This document shows, piece after piece, positions 16,250 through 25,531 of a DNA stretch of 64,000 nt. The notes beneath the pieces are model-generated. The model was not told the origin of the DNA, made no database searches, and worked only from the letters and a program-made list of their open reading frames with translations. Source of the stretch: Oscillospiraceae bacterium (GTDB taxonomy: Bacteria; Bacillota; Clostridia; Oscillospirales; Oscillospiraceae); contig JAFPWF010000003.1 of assembly GCA_017395085.1 (NCBI GenBank), positions 62,001-126,000 of the forward strand, written 5' to 3'. The first letter of the stretch is position 1. Every line of letters starts with the position of its first letter. The position numbers and the translations under genes were made by a program.

Positions 16250-17614
16250 TCAGTAGAATTCGCAGCCGCCCCGGTGCTGGGTCTTGGTGCGATACAAGGC
16301 AGTATCGGCGTCTTTGTAAATATCCCCGCTTGGGTTTTCACGGTCACCAAAGGCAACCCCGACGCTCAGCGACATGGGCGGCAGTCCGTCTTTCGGCGTT
16401 TTCAGCGTATCGTTGATTCTGCGGATCTTTTCTTCCACCAGATCGCGCAGGGAGGAATTCATGTTCACCATGATGACCACAAACTCGTCTCCTCCGATGC
16501 GGCAGATGTAGTCTTCCGCCCGGAAGTTCTCCTGAAGCAGCGCAGACACGCAGCACAGGGCTCTGTCGCCGATATCGTGCCCGTAACGGTCGTTGATTTC
16601 CTTAAAGCGATCCAGGTCGATGATCAGCAGGGCATTGTCACGCCCTTCAAGGCGCGAGCGCAGTTTTTCAAACACGCCTCGGTTGAACAGGCCGGTAAGG
16701 GCGTCGTGCGTTGCGTCGTAGCGGAGCTGCTCACTGTGGCGCAGATTCTGTTCGCGGACCTGGTTGTAGGTTCGGGCAAGAAAGCGCAGTTCGCTCGCAC
16801 CTTTTTCGGGGAGCTCCTCGTCCAGGCGGATGTGGCTGATATAACTGCGCAGCGGATACGATACCAGAAGGGCTGTGGACAGAATGAGAAGCAACGCCAG
16901 AAGAAGCATTCCGACAATCAGTGCCTCTTCGCGATGGATCAGGTGCAGCAGCCGGTCAGAGCTTTCCCTCTGCTGCTGATGCGTTTCCCCGATCAGCACT
17001 TCGACGCTCTGGGAGACGTTCTTTCGGATCTCATCCTTATAGTTCTGGTAAGTCTCGTCGAAGAGCATGTTCAGCGCTTCATCGCGCTGTTTTTCCGGTG
17101 AGAGCGCCCGTTCCGCTTCACTCGGCTTCAGGGCTCTGAGTTCCTCCGGAAGCGCTGCGGAACCATACCCGTAACTCTCCGCCGCAAGCCGCATGGCACT
17201 GTGTTCAATCTCAAGCAGCTGATTGGACGCGTCCATGGCGGCGCTCAGATAGGAATAGGTGGGAGAGTCTTCCAGAAGATCTTCGATTGCCTCAAGGGCA
17301 TGGTCGCGTCTCCGGGTCACATTCGTTTCTTCAAAAAACTGTTCCATCCGTTTCAGGTCGCCGGTCGCCACGAAGGCGCGCGCCTGCGCGGTCAGGTAGT
17401 CTGAGCCCGCCTGCATGTCCGCTGCCGCCTGCTGGGCGGTAATATAACGCTCGGTCGCCTCTTCCATCCGGGAATATCCCCTGCTTGTGAGATACGTTGA
17501 AAGAAGCAGCACAAAAGTCATGACGGCAAAGATCACCGCGGCAACCGCATAAAAATAACTCAGCCGGATTCCGTCCCTCTTTTCCCTGCCGTTGCCCGCA
17601 ATCCTTTCATCCAT
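16250..17614 (-). CDS. Membrane-bound diguanylate cyclase (GGDEF)
   Basis: The 454-residue protein has a membrane helix at 18-42, an extracytoplasmic helical region (about 45-228), a second helix at about 230-253 and a C-terminal GGDEF domain. The catalytic G-G-D-E-F is intact at 374-378. R-A-E-D at 365-368 is an inhibitory I-site five residues upstream, so product feedback is expected. It should make cyclic-di-GMP from two GTP. It is the last gene of the signalling operon, 40 bp after the frameshifted kinase. The helical sensor resembles four-helix-bundle sensors, but no ligand is evident. Confidence 0.9.
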   Translation of the reverse strand: MDERIAGNGREKRDGIRLSYFYAVAAVIFAVMTFVLLLSTYLTSRGYSRMEEATERYITAQQAAADMQAGSDYLTAQARAFVATGDLKRMEQFFEETNVTRRRDHALEAIEDLLEDSPTYSYLSAAMDASNQLLEIEHSAMRLAAESYGYGSAALPEELRALKPSEAERALSPEKQRDEALNMLFDETYQNYKDEIRKNVSQSVEVLIGETHQQQRESSDRLLHLIHREEALIVGMLLLALLLILSTALLVSYPLRSYISHIRLDEELPEKGASELRFLARTYNQVREQNLRHSEQLRYDATHDALTGLFNRGVFEKLRSRLEGRDNALLIIDLDRFKEINDRYGHDIGDRALCCVSALLQENFRAEDYICRIGGDEFVVIMVNMNSSLRDLVEEKIRRINDTLKTPKDGLPPMSLSVGVAFGDRENPSGDIYKDADTALYRTKTQHRGGCEFY

Positions 17615-17654
17615 GTTCTCACCTCTTTTCCGTCATTCTGAAAGCCCGCGCTGG

Positions 17655-20600
17655 TCAGGCTTTGATCAGGCTTTCCAGGGTACTGTACAGATTCTCAGGT
17701 TCAACCGGTTTGGACAGATGCGCATTCAGCCCAGCCTGCAGAGAACGCTGCACATCCTCATCAAAGGCGTTTGCCGTGAGCGCGATGATCGGAATGATCT
17801 GCGCATCCGGCCGGTCCGCGGCGCGGATTCTTCGGGTTGCCTCCAGGCCGTCCATTTCCGGCATCCGCATATCCATGAGAATGGCGTCGTAGTAGCCCGG
17901 TTCATGCGATTCATATTTCTCAACCGCGATTTTCCCGTTTTCCGCAAGATCGGCTTCCATCTCCCTCGCCTGCAGCACCATGGACATGATCTCCGCATTG
18001 ATCTGCACATCCTCCGCCAGAAGAATGCGGCGGCCCCTCAGCTCCGCTTTCTCCTGCTTCCTGCCCGCGGTGATTCCTTTGCGCTTCATGGCGGACTTAA
18101 ATTCGTCAAGAACCGTCGCTACAAAAAGCGGCTTGGGAATAAAGCTGTCAACCCCTGCCTGCAGGGCTTCTTCCAACACATCATCCCAGCGGTAGGCCGT
18201 CAGGATGATGATTGCGGACTCGTGGCTGATGATCTCCCGGATCCGCCGCGCCGTTTCCACGCCGTCCATCTCAGGCATCTGCCAATCCAGGAGGATCAGG
18301 TTATAGGGCTCCCGTCTCGCGTGGCGCAGTTTTACCTTTTCGATTGCTTCCGCACCGGACGACGCGAGGTCTGCGGCAATGCCCGCCTTTTCCAGCACCA
18401 GCTTTGCATGCTCGCAGGCGACAGGATCGTCATCAACGATCAGCACGCTCATCTCGCTCGGAGAGATCACAATGCTTTCCTCTCCGTCTTCGTGCCGGGA
18501 GGCATTCATCAGAGTGACTTTCACATAGAAGGTGGTGCCGACACCTTTTTCGGACTCCACCTCAATGTTGCCGTTCATCATCTCCACAATGTTCTTTGTG
18601 ATCGCCATGCCGAGGCCGGAGCTTCCGTACCTGCTGGTGGTGGAGGAGTCCTCCTGGGCAAAGGTATCAAACAGCCTGGGCAGGAATTCCCTGCTCATGC
18701 CGATTCCTGTATCCGCAATGGTGAAACGCAGGGTCGTCTGGTTTTCAAACTGTGCCAGGCGCTCCACCGTCAGCTCCACTTTCCCGCCTTCCGGTGTGAA
18801 TTTGACGGCGTTGCCGAGGATGTTAATGAGTACCTGGCGAAGTTTCATCATGTCGCCGATGTAATAATCATCGACCTCTCCCCGGATGTGGCAGAGGTAC
18901 TCCAGGCCTTTGTCCATGCACTGGCCGCTGAACATGGTGTTGACGGTCTGAAGAAGTTCTGAAAACGAGAACTCCTCATTCTTGATGGATAACCTCCCGG
19001 ATTCAATCCGGGACATGTCCAGAATGTCATTGATCAGGTTGAGAAGATGGTTCGCAGACGCACCGATTTTTTTCAGGTAGCCCCTTGTCTTCTCCGGCGT
19101 TTCCGGATCGTTGATGGCAATGTTGTCAAGACCGATGATGGCGTTCATCGGCGTACGGATTTCATGGCTCATATTGGAGAGAAATGCGGTTTTCGCCCGG
19201 TTTGCCTGTTCTGCCGTCTCCAGCGCATCGCTGAGCGCCTGCTGCTGCTCGAGCGATTTGCGTGTCTCGGCGTCCACATCGGCAAAACATGCGCCGACTG
19301 TGTGCACAATATGGTCTTCGCGTTCATCCGGATGCCGCACGCCGGCAAACTTCACGATCTCCCACGACTCACGCCCGTTCACGCTGATCATATAGCGATA
19401 GGAGATGACCAGGTTTTCTTCCAATCCTTTGCGAACCGCATTCGGCTGAATGAACTTCAGGAATTCTTCCCGGTAGGGTTCCATCACATACTGGTTGCAG
19501 TACGCCGTGACAGCCTCCAGGTAGGGGAAGCTTTCCCCAGTTTTAAAGCCGGGCAGGTCGGTGCGCTCCTGATAACAGACGCCGCTGTTTTTATCCAGTT
19601 CCAGATAGTAAACACTCCGGTAATCGGAGGACAGCGCCCGGATCATCCGGTTCTGCTGCTGCCCCTGCTCCTTCTGGGAGAGCAGTTCCTCCTGCAGGGC
19701 AATGCGATGCTCCATCTCTTCCTGCTTAATGCGGTGCTCCGTATCGGCGGTTTCCTTTTCCAACTGCAGATGCGCTGTTTTTTTATTCTGCTGAAAGATG
19801 TAGAAAAACATTCCCATCAGAACCAGGACCGTCAGGAGAGACTGCGCGACGCTGCGTGTGATGATTCCTCTTGAGATGGTGTTGATCTGCTCATCGATGA
19901 CGCTCTCCCGGATCAGGTAGGTCATCAGCCAGTTTGTCCCGCCTACGGGCGCATAACTCAGCGTTTCCGGGATCCCGTTATAATCGAACGAGACAATGCC
20001 CCGTCTTCCCTGGGCAAAATCCTCTTTCACCTGTTCCAGGGAATAGCCTTTCTCAAACGAAGCCTTCTCCAGCGCTTCCAGAAGGTTGGTTCCGGAAGCC
20101 TGGCCTCCGAGCACCTGGTTGGTCAGCGGAACGCCTTCGCCGGTATAGAGGTTGCTGAAGGTGGTATCCGAGCTCTGGTAGTCCATGGACACGCCGGCCA
20201 GCATCTCCGACATGTCGATCGCCATAAAACAAACGGAAAGGGGTTTGCCCTGGAAAGAAAACGTGACAGGGACGGCAATGATGACCTGACTCTGGTCGCC
20301 CTCCGGATGGAAGACTGAGATCTCCGGTTCTGAAATCGTCCGGTAGTCAAAATCGTCCGGTAGTCAAAATCGTATTCGTCAATGTTGGTCTGCGGTCCTG
20401 TTGAGGTGTAAATCAGGCCGTCGGTATCGACAAAGGCGAACTTGTCCAGAGTAAACAGTTTTTTGATCCGGCTCTGATACGCCTGGAAGTGCTGCAGATC
20501 GCTCAGGTCTTCCTCCGTCATCAAATTGACGGCGGTATGAATCACTTTGATCTTTTCCTGCAGGTTGTGCTCGACAACCTGCTCCCTGCGTCCGGCCAGC

Positions 20601-20755
20601 TCGTCCAGATACAGCCGGCTTACCGTGCGGGCGGCGTTGTCTGTGCCTTTTCTTGCGCTCTGTCCCATCCAAACCGTGCCGACCACCAGAATCAGCATGA
20701 GGATCACGCTGCCGATAATGGTGATTGTCGCGGTGCTTCTTTGCCGTGTCTGCAT
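17655..20755 (-). pseudogene. Hybrid sensor histidine kinase, frameshifted by a 17-bp duplication
   Basis: The gene starts at 20755 after GGGAGGAAGG and encodes a membrane helix, an extracytoplasmic sensor, then in another frame a second helix, HisKA (S-H-E-I-R-T-P), HATPase (N-A-V-K-F-T-P-E-G-G, G-S-S-G-L-G-M-A-I) and two receiver domains (D-W-Q-M-P and D-M-R-M-P). The two frames meet at a 17-bp tandem duplication (20338-20371). Removing one copy restores a continuous reading (Y-D-F-D-Y-R-T-I-S-E-P-E) through the sensor and into the kinase. The gene is therefore recently broken, phase-variable or mis-assembled. Domain identities are firm; current activity is not. Confidence 0.88.
20338..20371. 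repeat. 17-bp perfect tandem duplication inside the kinase gene
   Basis: The unit GTCCGGTAGTCAAAATC occurs twice with no spacer (20338-20354 and 20355-20371). Seventeen is not a multiple of three, so it shifts the frame of the kinase sensor domain. Confidence 0.97.
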
Positions 20756-20786
20756 GTTCCTTCCTCCCTGACCAGACTCTCTTCTG

Positions 20787-23630
20787 TCAATCCCGGTGCT
20801 CTGCGTTTTCGGTCTTTGCAAGCACTGCGGTCAGTGTTTTCATCATGGCGCCGACATCGATCGGCTTGGAAATGTGCGCCTGCATGCCTGCTTCTGCCGC
20901 TGCCTGCTCGTCCTCCTTAAAGGCGTTGGCCGTCATGGCGAGGATCGGAATGCCTGCAAGAGCTTTATCCGGGAGGCCCCGGATTGCTCTCGTCGCCTCA
21001 TACCCGTCCATTACGGGCATCTGGATATCCATCAGGACCGCATCGTAGTAACCCGGCTGGGATGCGGAAACCATGTCCACCGCGACCTTCCCGTTCTCGG
21101 CGGTTTCCACCCGGAAGCCGGCCTGCGCAAGAATCATCACGGCGATTTCCATATTGACCAGGTTGTCCTCAACCAGCAGCAGCCGTTTGGAAGAAAAGTC
21201 GACTTCCGGCTCTTTGGCGTCGGTTTCTCCGGAAGCCTTCTCCTCGGCCGGGAGATCGTTTTCTTCCGCCAGCTTGAAGGTTAAACGGATGATGATTGCC
21301 GTCCCGGTTCCCGGGGCAGTCATCACATCGATGGTGCCGCCCATCAGATCCACAATGCTCTTCGTGATCGACATGCCGAGCCCCGTTCCTTCCACACCGC
21401 TTACGGTGGAGGTCCGTTCCCGCTCGAAGGCGTTAAAGAGCTTTTCAACGAATTCCTTGGACATTCCGATCCCGGTGTCCTGCACCCGAATCTCATAGGA
21501 GCCGTATCCGTTTTCACTGATCCCCGACTCCCACAGCGTTGCGGTAATCGTCCCGCCCTCCGGTGTGAACTTGTATGCATTGCTCAGAATATTCAGCAGA
21601 ACACGGTTCAGGTTCTTCCGGTCACACCAGACATACGGGTGCTGTACCTGGCTTGTGTGAACCTGAAAGTCCATGTTTTTCTGCTTCATCTGTTCGGAGA
21701 AGAGATCCCGCATCCCGTCAAACACTGCGCGGAGGTCGACCGGCACAAATTCCAGTTCCACTCTGCCGCTCTCAATGCGGCTCATTTCCAGAATGTCGTT
21801 GATCAGCGCGAGCAGGTGCTGGCTTGAGCTGTTGATTTTATCCAGATAGGTACGGATCTGTTCCGGGCTGGTTTCTTTTTGCGCCAGATTGGTATAGCCG
21901 ACGATCGCATTCATCGGCGTACGGATATCATGCGAAATGTTGAAGAGGAACTGGCTCTTGGCGAGGCTGCTCTCCACTGCATGGATTTTTTCCCGTTCTG
22001 AGGCTTCATGCTTCTTCCGGACAACATTCTGTACGTACAGCATCACTGCGAGGCCGACAAAAATGATCAGCATCAGCACGATACCGCCCCACAGGAGGGA
22101 TTTCTTGATTTCTTCCGCGGTCTGGCCGGAAGCGAGCAGCTTTGCCAGCCACATCAGCGCGGAATAGACCAGCAGCGCGAACAGAACTATGCCCGAGGTG
22201 GACAGGCCGCTGAATTCCGCGAGGGTACTGCGCACCACCGTCCTCCAGTAAAATACAAAGCCCAGAAGGCACCACAGGCTCAGCATCAGAAAAGCTTCTC
22301 GTCCCATTGCTTCCATGGCGGCCAGCCTCGGAACAAGCTGGACAATGCCCAGGACGACGGAAATCACTGCGCCGATCATCCCGGTCGCCATCGTCTTTTT
22401 GTTGTCTTCCGTTTTCGCAATCTTATACGCCGCCGCGGAGGTATACCCGAAGCCCACGATCGCCCCGAACGAGGTCAGATCCACAAACCAGTTCAGGGTG
22501 TTCCTGCCGAGCAGAGACAGCAGGATGGAAAGCAGCATGATAAACAGAATGCTGTAGGTGGTCTTGGAAAACTTCTCTGAGAGAATGCGGTCTTCCGCCA
22601 TGGTGGAGAGGACCCTGGTCGTCGCGCGGTATCCGCCGATGATGCCGGTCAGGATCGCCGCCACGGCAGTCGCCGTCATGACGAAAAGCCCCGCAGAGCC
22701 CATGATGGATCTTGCTGCAAAAAAGGTCGGCACCGAAGCAATTCCCCGCAGTCCGTCCAGTTCGGCCAGATATGCCTGCCAGGAGCCGAACCCGTCGGGT
22801 ACGGAAGCCACACCGACCAGCGCCATGGCAATATAAGCCAGTGTCGCAGCAAGAATCGAAACCGTGATGATTCTCCCCGATTTCTTCATCGGGAATTTGA
22901 AGTGCGCCGTATCGAAGGCCGTCACCTCAAAGCCCACATAGGCCCAAGGCGCCATCACAATCAGGCTCAGCACCGCGTAGCCCCTGTTCAGGCCGCGAAT
23001 ACCAAAATCCTTCCACGCGCCGCCGGAAACCGCATGCGGCAGACAGAAGGCCGCCGTAACGAGCACGCCCGCAAACAGCACCATCGCCAGAACGGTGTGA
23101 ATGCGCTGCAGCAGCGGCTTTGCACCGATAAAAAGCGCCCCCACACCCGCCAGGACCAGCACGGAAACCAGCGTCTCTCCCAGGTAGATCGTATTTCCCG
23201 CTACCGTATAGTGGAAACCGGTATGCACCGTATCGGCAAACAGCGTGCGCACGATAAAAAACAACGCTGTGCCGTTGAGAAACACAATCGTCAGATAGGA
23301 GAGGCACAGGAACCAGGAGCTCAGGAAGGCGTGATCCCGGCCGAACGCTTCCTTGGTATAGGTATATACGCCGCCTGTCATGGAGTTGCGCCCCATCAGA
23401 TAGGAAAAGTTCCTTCCGATCACCAGCATGATCCCCATGCCGATCAGCATGGATAGAATCGTGCCCGCCGGGCCGGCCACCGGAAGGAAAACCGTCCCCG
23501 GCATGGCGAATACGCCCCAGCCGACCATGCAGCCGAAGGCCAGTGCCCAGACGTCGATCGGGGAAAGATAGCGGTCCAGCGGCTTTACCTTGCTGTTTTC
23601 TTCCACTTTTCTTGGTACTCCCTCTGTCAC
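20787..23630 (-). CDS. APC-superfamily permease fused to hybrid histidine kinase
   Basis: The 947-residue protein begins with about 13 membrane segments that read as an amino acid permease of the APC superfamily (G-W-G-V-F-A-M-P-G near residue 38 matches the TM1 glycine motif). It is followed by a last helix (about 515-540), a HisKA domain with the phospho-acceptor in I-S-H-D-I-R-T-P (His about 566), HATPase motifs (N-A-Y-K-F-T-P-E-G-G, G-T-G-L-G-M-S) and a receiver domain with L-M-D-I-Q-M-P (Asp about 865). It looks like a transporter used as a sensor. The start is a GTG overlapping the previous stop by 4 bp. The ligand is presumably an amino acid, by family only. Confidence 0.9.
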   Translation of the reverse strand: MTEGVPRKVEENSKVKPLDRYLSPIDVWALAFGCMVGWGVFAMPGTVFLPVAGPAGTILSMLIGMGIMLVIGRNFSYLMGRNSMTGGVYTYTKEAFGRDHAFLSSWFLCLSYLTIVFLNGTALFFIVRTLFADTVHTGFHYTVAGNTIYLGETLVSVLVLAGVGALFIGAKPLLQRIHTVLAMVLFAGVLVTAAFCLPHAVSGGAWKDFGIRGLNRGYAVLSLIVMAPWAYVGFEVTAFDTAHFKFPMKKSGRIITVSILAATLAYIAMALVGVASVPDGFGSWQAYLAELDGLRGIASVPTFFAARSIMGSAGLFVMTATAVAAILTGIIGGYRATTRVLSTMAEDRILSEKFSKTTYSILFIMLLSILLSLLGRNTLNWFVDLTSFGAIVGFGYTSAAAYKIAKTEDNKKTMATGMIGAVISVVLGIVQLVPRLAAMEAMGREAFLMLSLWCLLGFVFYWRTVVRSTLAEFSGLSTSGIVLFALLVYSALMWLAKLLASGQTAEEIKKSLLWGGIVLMLIIFVGLAVMLYVQNVVRKKHEASEREKIHAVESSLAKSQFLFNISHDIRTPMNAIVGYTNLAQKETSPEQIRTYLDKINSSSQHLLALINDILEMSRIESGRVELEFVPVDLRAVFDGMRDLFSEQMKQKNMDFQVHTSQVQHPYVWCDRKNLNRVLLNILSNAYKFTPEGGTITATLWESGISENGYGSYEIRVQDTGIGMSKEFVEKLFNAFERERTSTVSGVEGTGLGMSITKSIVDLMGGTIDVMTAPGTGTAIIIRLTFKLAEENDLPAEEKASGETDAKEPEVDFSSKRLLLVEDNLVNMEIAVMILAQAGFRVETAENGKVAVDMVSASQPGYYDAVLMDIQMPVMDGYEATRAIRGLPDKALAGIPILAMTANAFKEDEQAAAEAGMQAHISKPIDVGAMMKTLTAVLAKTENAEHRD

Positions 23631-25327
23631 AGCTTTCTCCCCGGCTGCTCCAGATTGCGGACATAGGCCTCAAATTCCGCCGCGGGGAGCGGCCGGGAGA
23701 AATAATACCCCTGTACGAAGTCGCAGCCCATGGTCTTCAGCGTGAGCATCTGCTCCTCCGTCTCCACTCCTTCGGCGATAGTGGGAAGCTCCAGGGATTT
23801 CGCAAGCCCTATGACCGCTTCCAGAAGCCTTGTGTCTTTGTTGCCGCGGAAAGCGGTGCGGATAAACTGCATGTCCAGCTTCAGGGCGTCAATGGGCAGC
23901 GTGGTAATCATGTTCAGGGAAGAGTAGCCCGTGCCGAAGTCGTCCATTTCGATCGGGAAGCCCCTGTCCCGCAGCGATTTGATCACGTTGACGATCTCCG
24001 GGTTTTCCGTATAGGCCGACTCCGTGATCTCCAGCAGCAGGTCTCCCGGTTCTAGGCCGGCGGCCTTCACAATTCCTTCCAGTGTCTCGGGAAGCTCCAG
24101 GTCGAACAGATCCACGCGTGAAACATTGACGGAAACGGGGATTGACCGCCCGAGCGTATCTTTCCATTCCCGGATCTGGGCGGCGGCTTCTTTCCAGACA
24201 TAGAAATCCAGTTCCCGGATCAGGCCGTTATCTTCAAAGAGCGGAATAAAGTCGCCTGGGCTGATCATCCCAAGGGTCGGATGCTTCCAGCGAACGAGCG
24301 CTTCCGCGCTGTTCAGCACGCTCTCCGCCCCGCGAACATCGAACTTCGGCTGATAATACACCGTAAACTGCTTCTCCCGAACGGCGGTCTGGAAGCCCTC
24401 CAGAAGCTGTTCCATCCGCAGCTCTTTCTCATACATGGCGTTGTCATAGAAGCCGACTTCTTTGGAAAAGCTGTTTTTTACCTGATCCGCCGCCTGCTTG
24501 GCGCGGTCAAAGCGGCGCTCTACATCGATGCTTCGGTCAACCTGGGGATATACCCCCATCCGGACACGGACCTGATAGCCCCCGGCCATCTCCACAGATG
24601 CCTGCTCCAGGATGTCTTCATAATCCGTACGATGCGGGCAATAGATGAGAAAGGAATCCGCTCCCCTCCGGCAGACAATCCCGTCGGATCCGTGAACCAT
24701 GTTCAGAAGCTGCGCCGCCACGCATTTCAGCACCTCATCGCCGAAGTGTCTGCCGTACCGCTCGTTCAGCAGGTGAAAATGATTAATGTCCAGCACGATT
24801 GCGTCGGTCTGCACCGCGGAGTGGAAAGTGTCAAACTGGGCCGCATACCGAAAAAAATACTGCTGGTTGTACAGGCCCGTCAGATGATCGCGTTCCGTCC
24901 AGCGGATGATGTCCCGGTCTTCAAAAAGTTCGATTGTCCTCAGGACGCGCGCCAGAATGACCTCCTGCTTGGGATACGGTTTCGGGATAAAGTCGATCGC
25001 TCCGAGGTTGAGGCATTCCACTTCCGCATCCTGGTCGGCTGTCATCACAATGACCGGCAGCTGGGCGTTGACGTCTTCTGATTTCACCCGGCGCAGGATG
25101 TCCATTCCCTTCATGTCGGGAAGGTTCAGGTCCAGCAGCACCAGACTCAGCGTATCCTGCTGTTCTTCCAGAAGTTCGAGCGCTTTCGCACCGGTCTCAG
25201 CAAAAATGAGGTCATAGCTGTCCCGCAGCATATAGCCCAGGATCTCGCGGTTAATGAATTCATCCTCAATGACCAGAATTCTCCGTTTTCCATTGGCAGA
25301 GTGGAACTTCAGATGACTTTCCGGCAT
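23627..25327 (-). CDS. Response regulator with degenerate GGDEF and intact EAL domain
   Basis: With the ATG at 25327, after GGAGG, the protein has 566 residues. The receiver domain (1-130) has the acidic pair E21-D22 and phospho-acceptor D66. The GGDEF domain is degenerate (R-G-A-D-S-F where G-G-D-E-F is expected), so cyclase activity is unlikely. The EAL domain (about 315-555) keeps E-A-L-V-R-W, I-T-E-S, D-D-F-G-T-G-Y-S-S and E-G-V-E-T, the residues for cyclic-di-GMP hydrolysis. It is first in the operon and overlaps the permease-kinase gene by 4 bp, so it is a likely output partner of that kinase. Confidence 0.9.
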   Translation of the reverse strand: MPESHLKFHSANGKRRILVIEDEFINREILGYMLRDSYDLIFAETGAKALELLEEQQDTLSLVLLDLNLPDMKGMDILRRVKSEDVNAQLPVIVMTADQDAEVECLNLGAIDFIPKPYPKQEVILARVLRTIELFEDRDIIRWTERDHLTGLYNQQYFFRYAAQFDTFHSAVQTDAIVLDINHFHLLNERYGRHFGDEVLKCVAAQLLNMVHGSDGIVCRRGADSFLIYCPHRTDYEDILEQASVEMAGGYQVRVRMGVYPQVDRSIDVERRFDRAKQAADQVKNSFSKEVGFYDNAMYEKELRMEQLLEGFQTAVREKQFTVYYQPKFDVRGAESVLNSAEALVRWKHPTLGMISPGDFIPLFEDNGLIRELDFYVWKEAAAQIREWKDTLGRSIPVSVNVSRVDLFDLELPETLEGIVKAAGLEPGDLLLEITESAYTENPEIVNVIKSLRDRGFPIEMDDFGTGYSSLNMITTLPIDALKLDMQFIRTAFRGNKDTRLLEAVIGLAKSLELPTIAEGVETEEQMLTLKTMGCDFVQGYYFSRPLPAAEFEAYVRNLEQPGRKL

Positions 25328-25364
25328 ATCATTCGTCCTCCAGTCGAGAATCATAGTTGGATAA

Positions 25365-25394
25365 ATTGTACCATATGGAACAGCGATTTGTCTA
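25365..25394 (-). promoter_or_regulatory. Promoter of the signalling operon
   Basis: Minus strand TAGACA (25394-25389), an 18-bp spacer and TACAAT (25370-25365), about 38 bp before the first start codon. Confidence 0.6.
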
Positions 25395-25488
25395 TGAAAA
25401 AGCAGCAAGTCATACGATCTGCGGCCTGATCCGGGCCGGAAGAAACAGCACATGGTATCTGCATGCGAAACTGATTTCCAAACCGTGA

Positions 25489-25517
25489 AAAATCCCGCCC
25501 TCATCGGGCGGGATTTT
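25489..25517 (-). terminator. Intrinsic terminator after the CoA-disulfide reductase operon
   Basis: AAAATCCCGCCC / GGGCGGGATTTT stem with a 5-nt loop; on the minus strand it ends in a T run directly downstream of the stop at 25532. Confidence 0.88.
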
Positions 25518-25531
25518 GCTTTGCTCTTTTC

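Noticed and set aside
22008-23456. Plus-strand frames rich in Gln and His opposite the permease part
   Set aside because: These are the reverse complement of hydrophobic helices, a common artefact.
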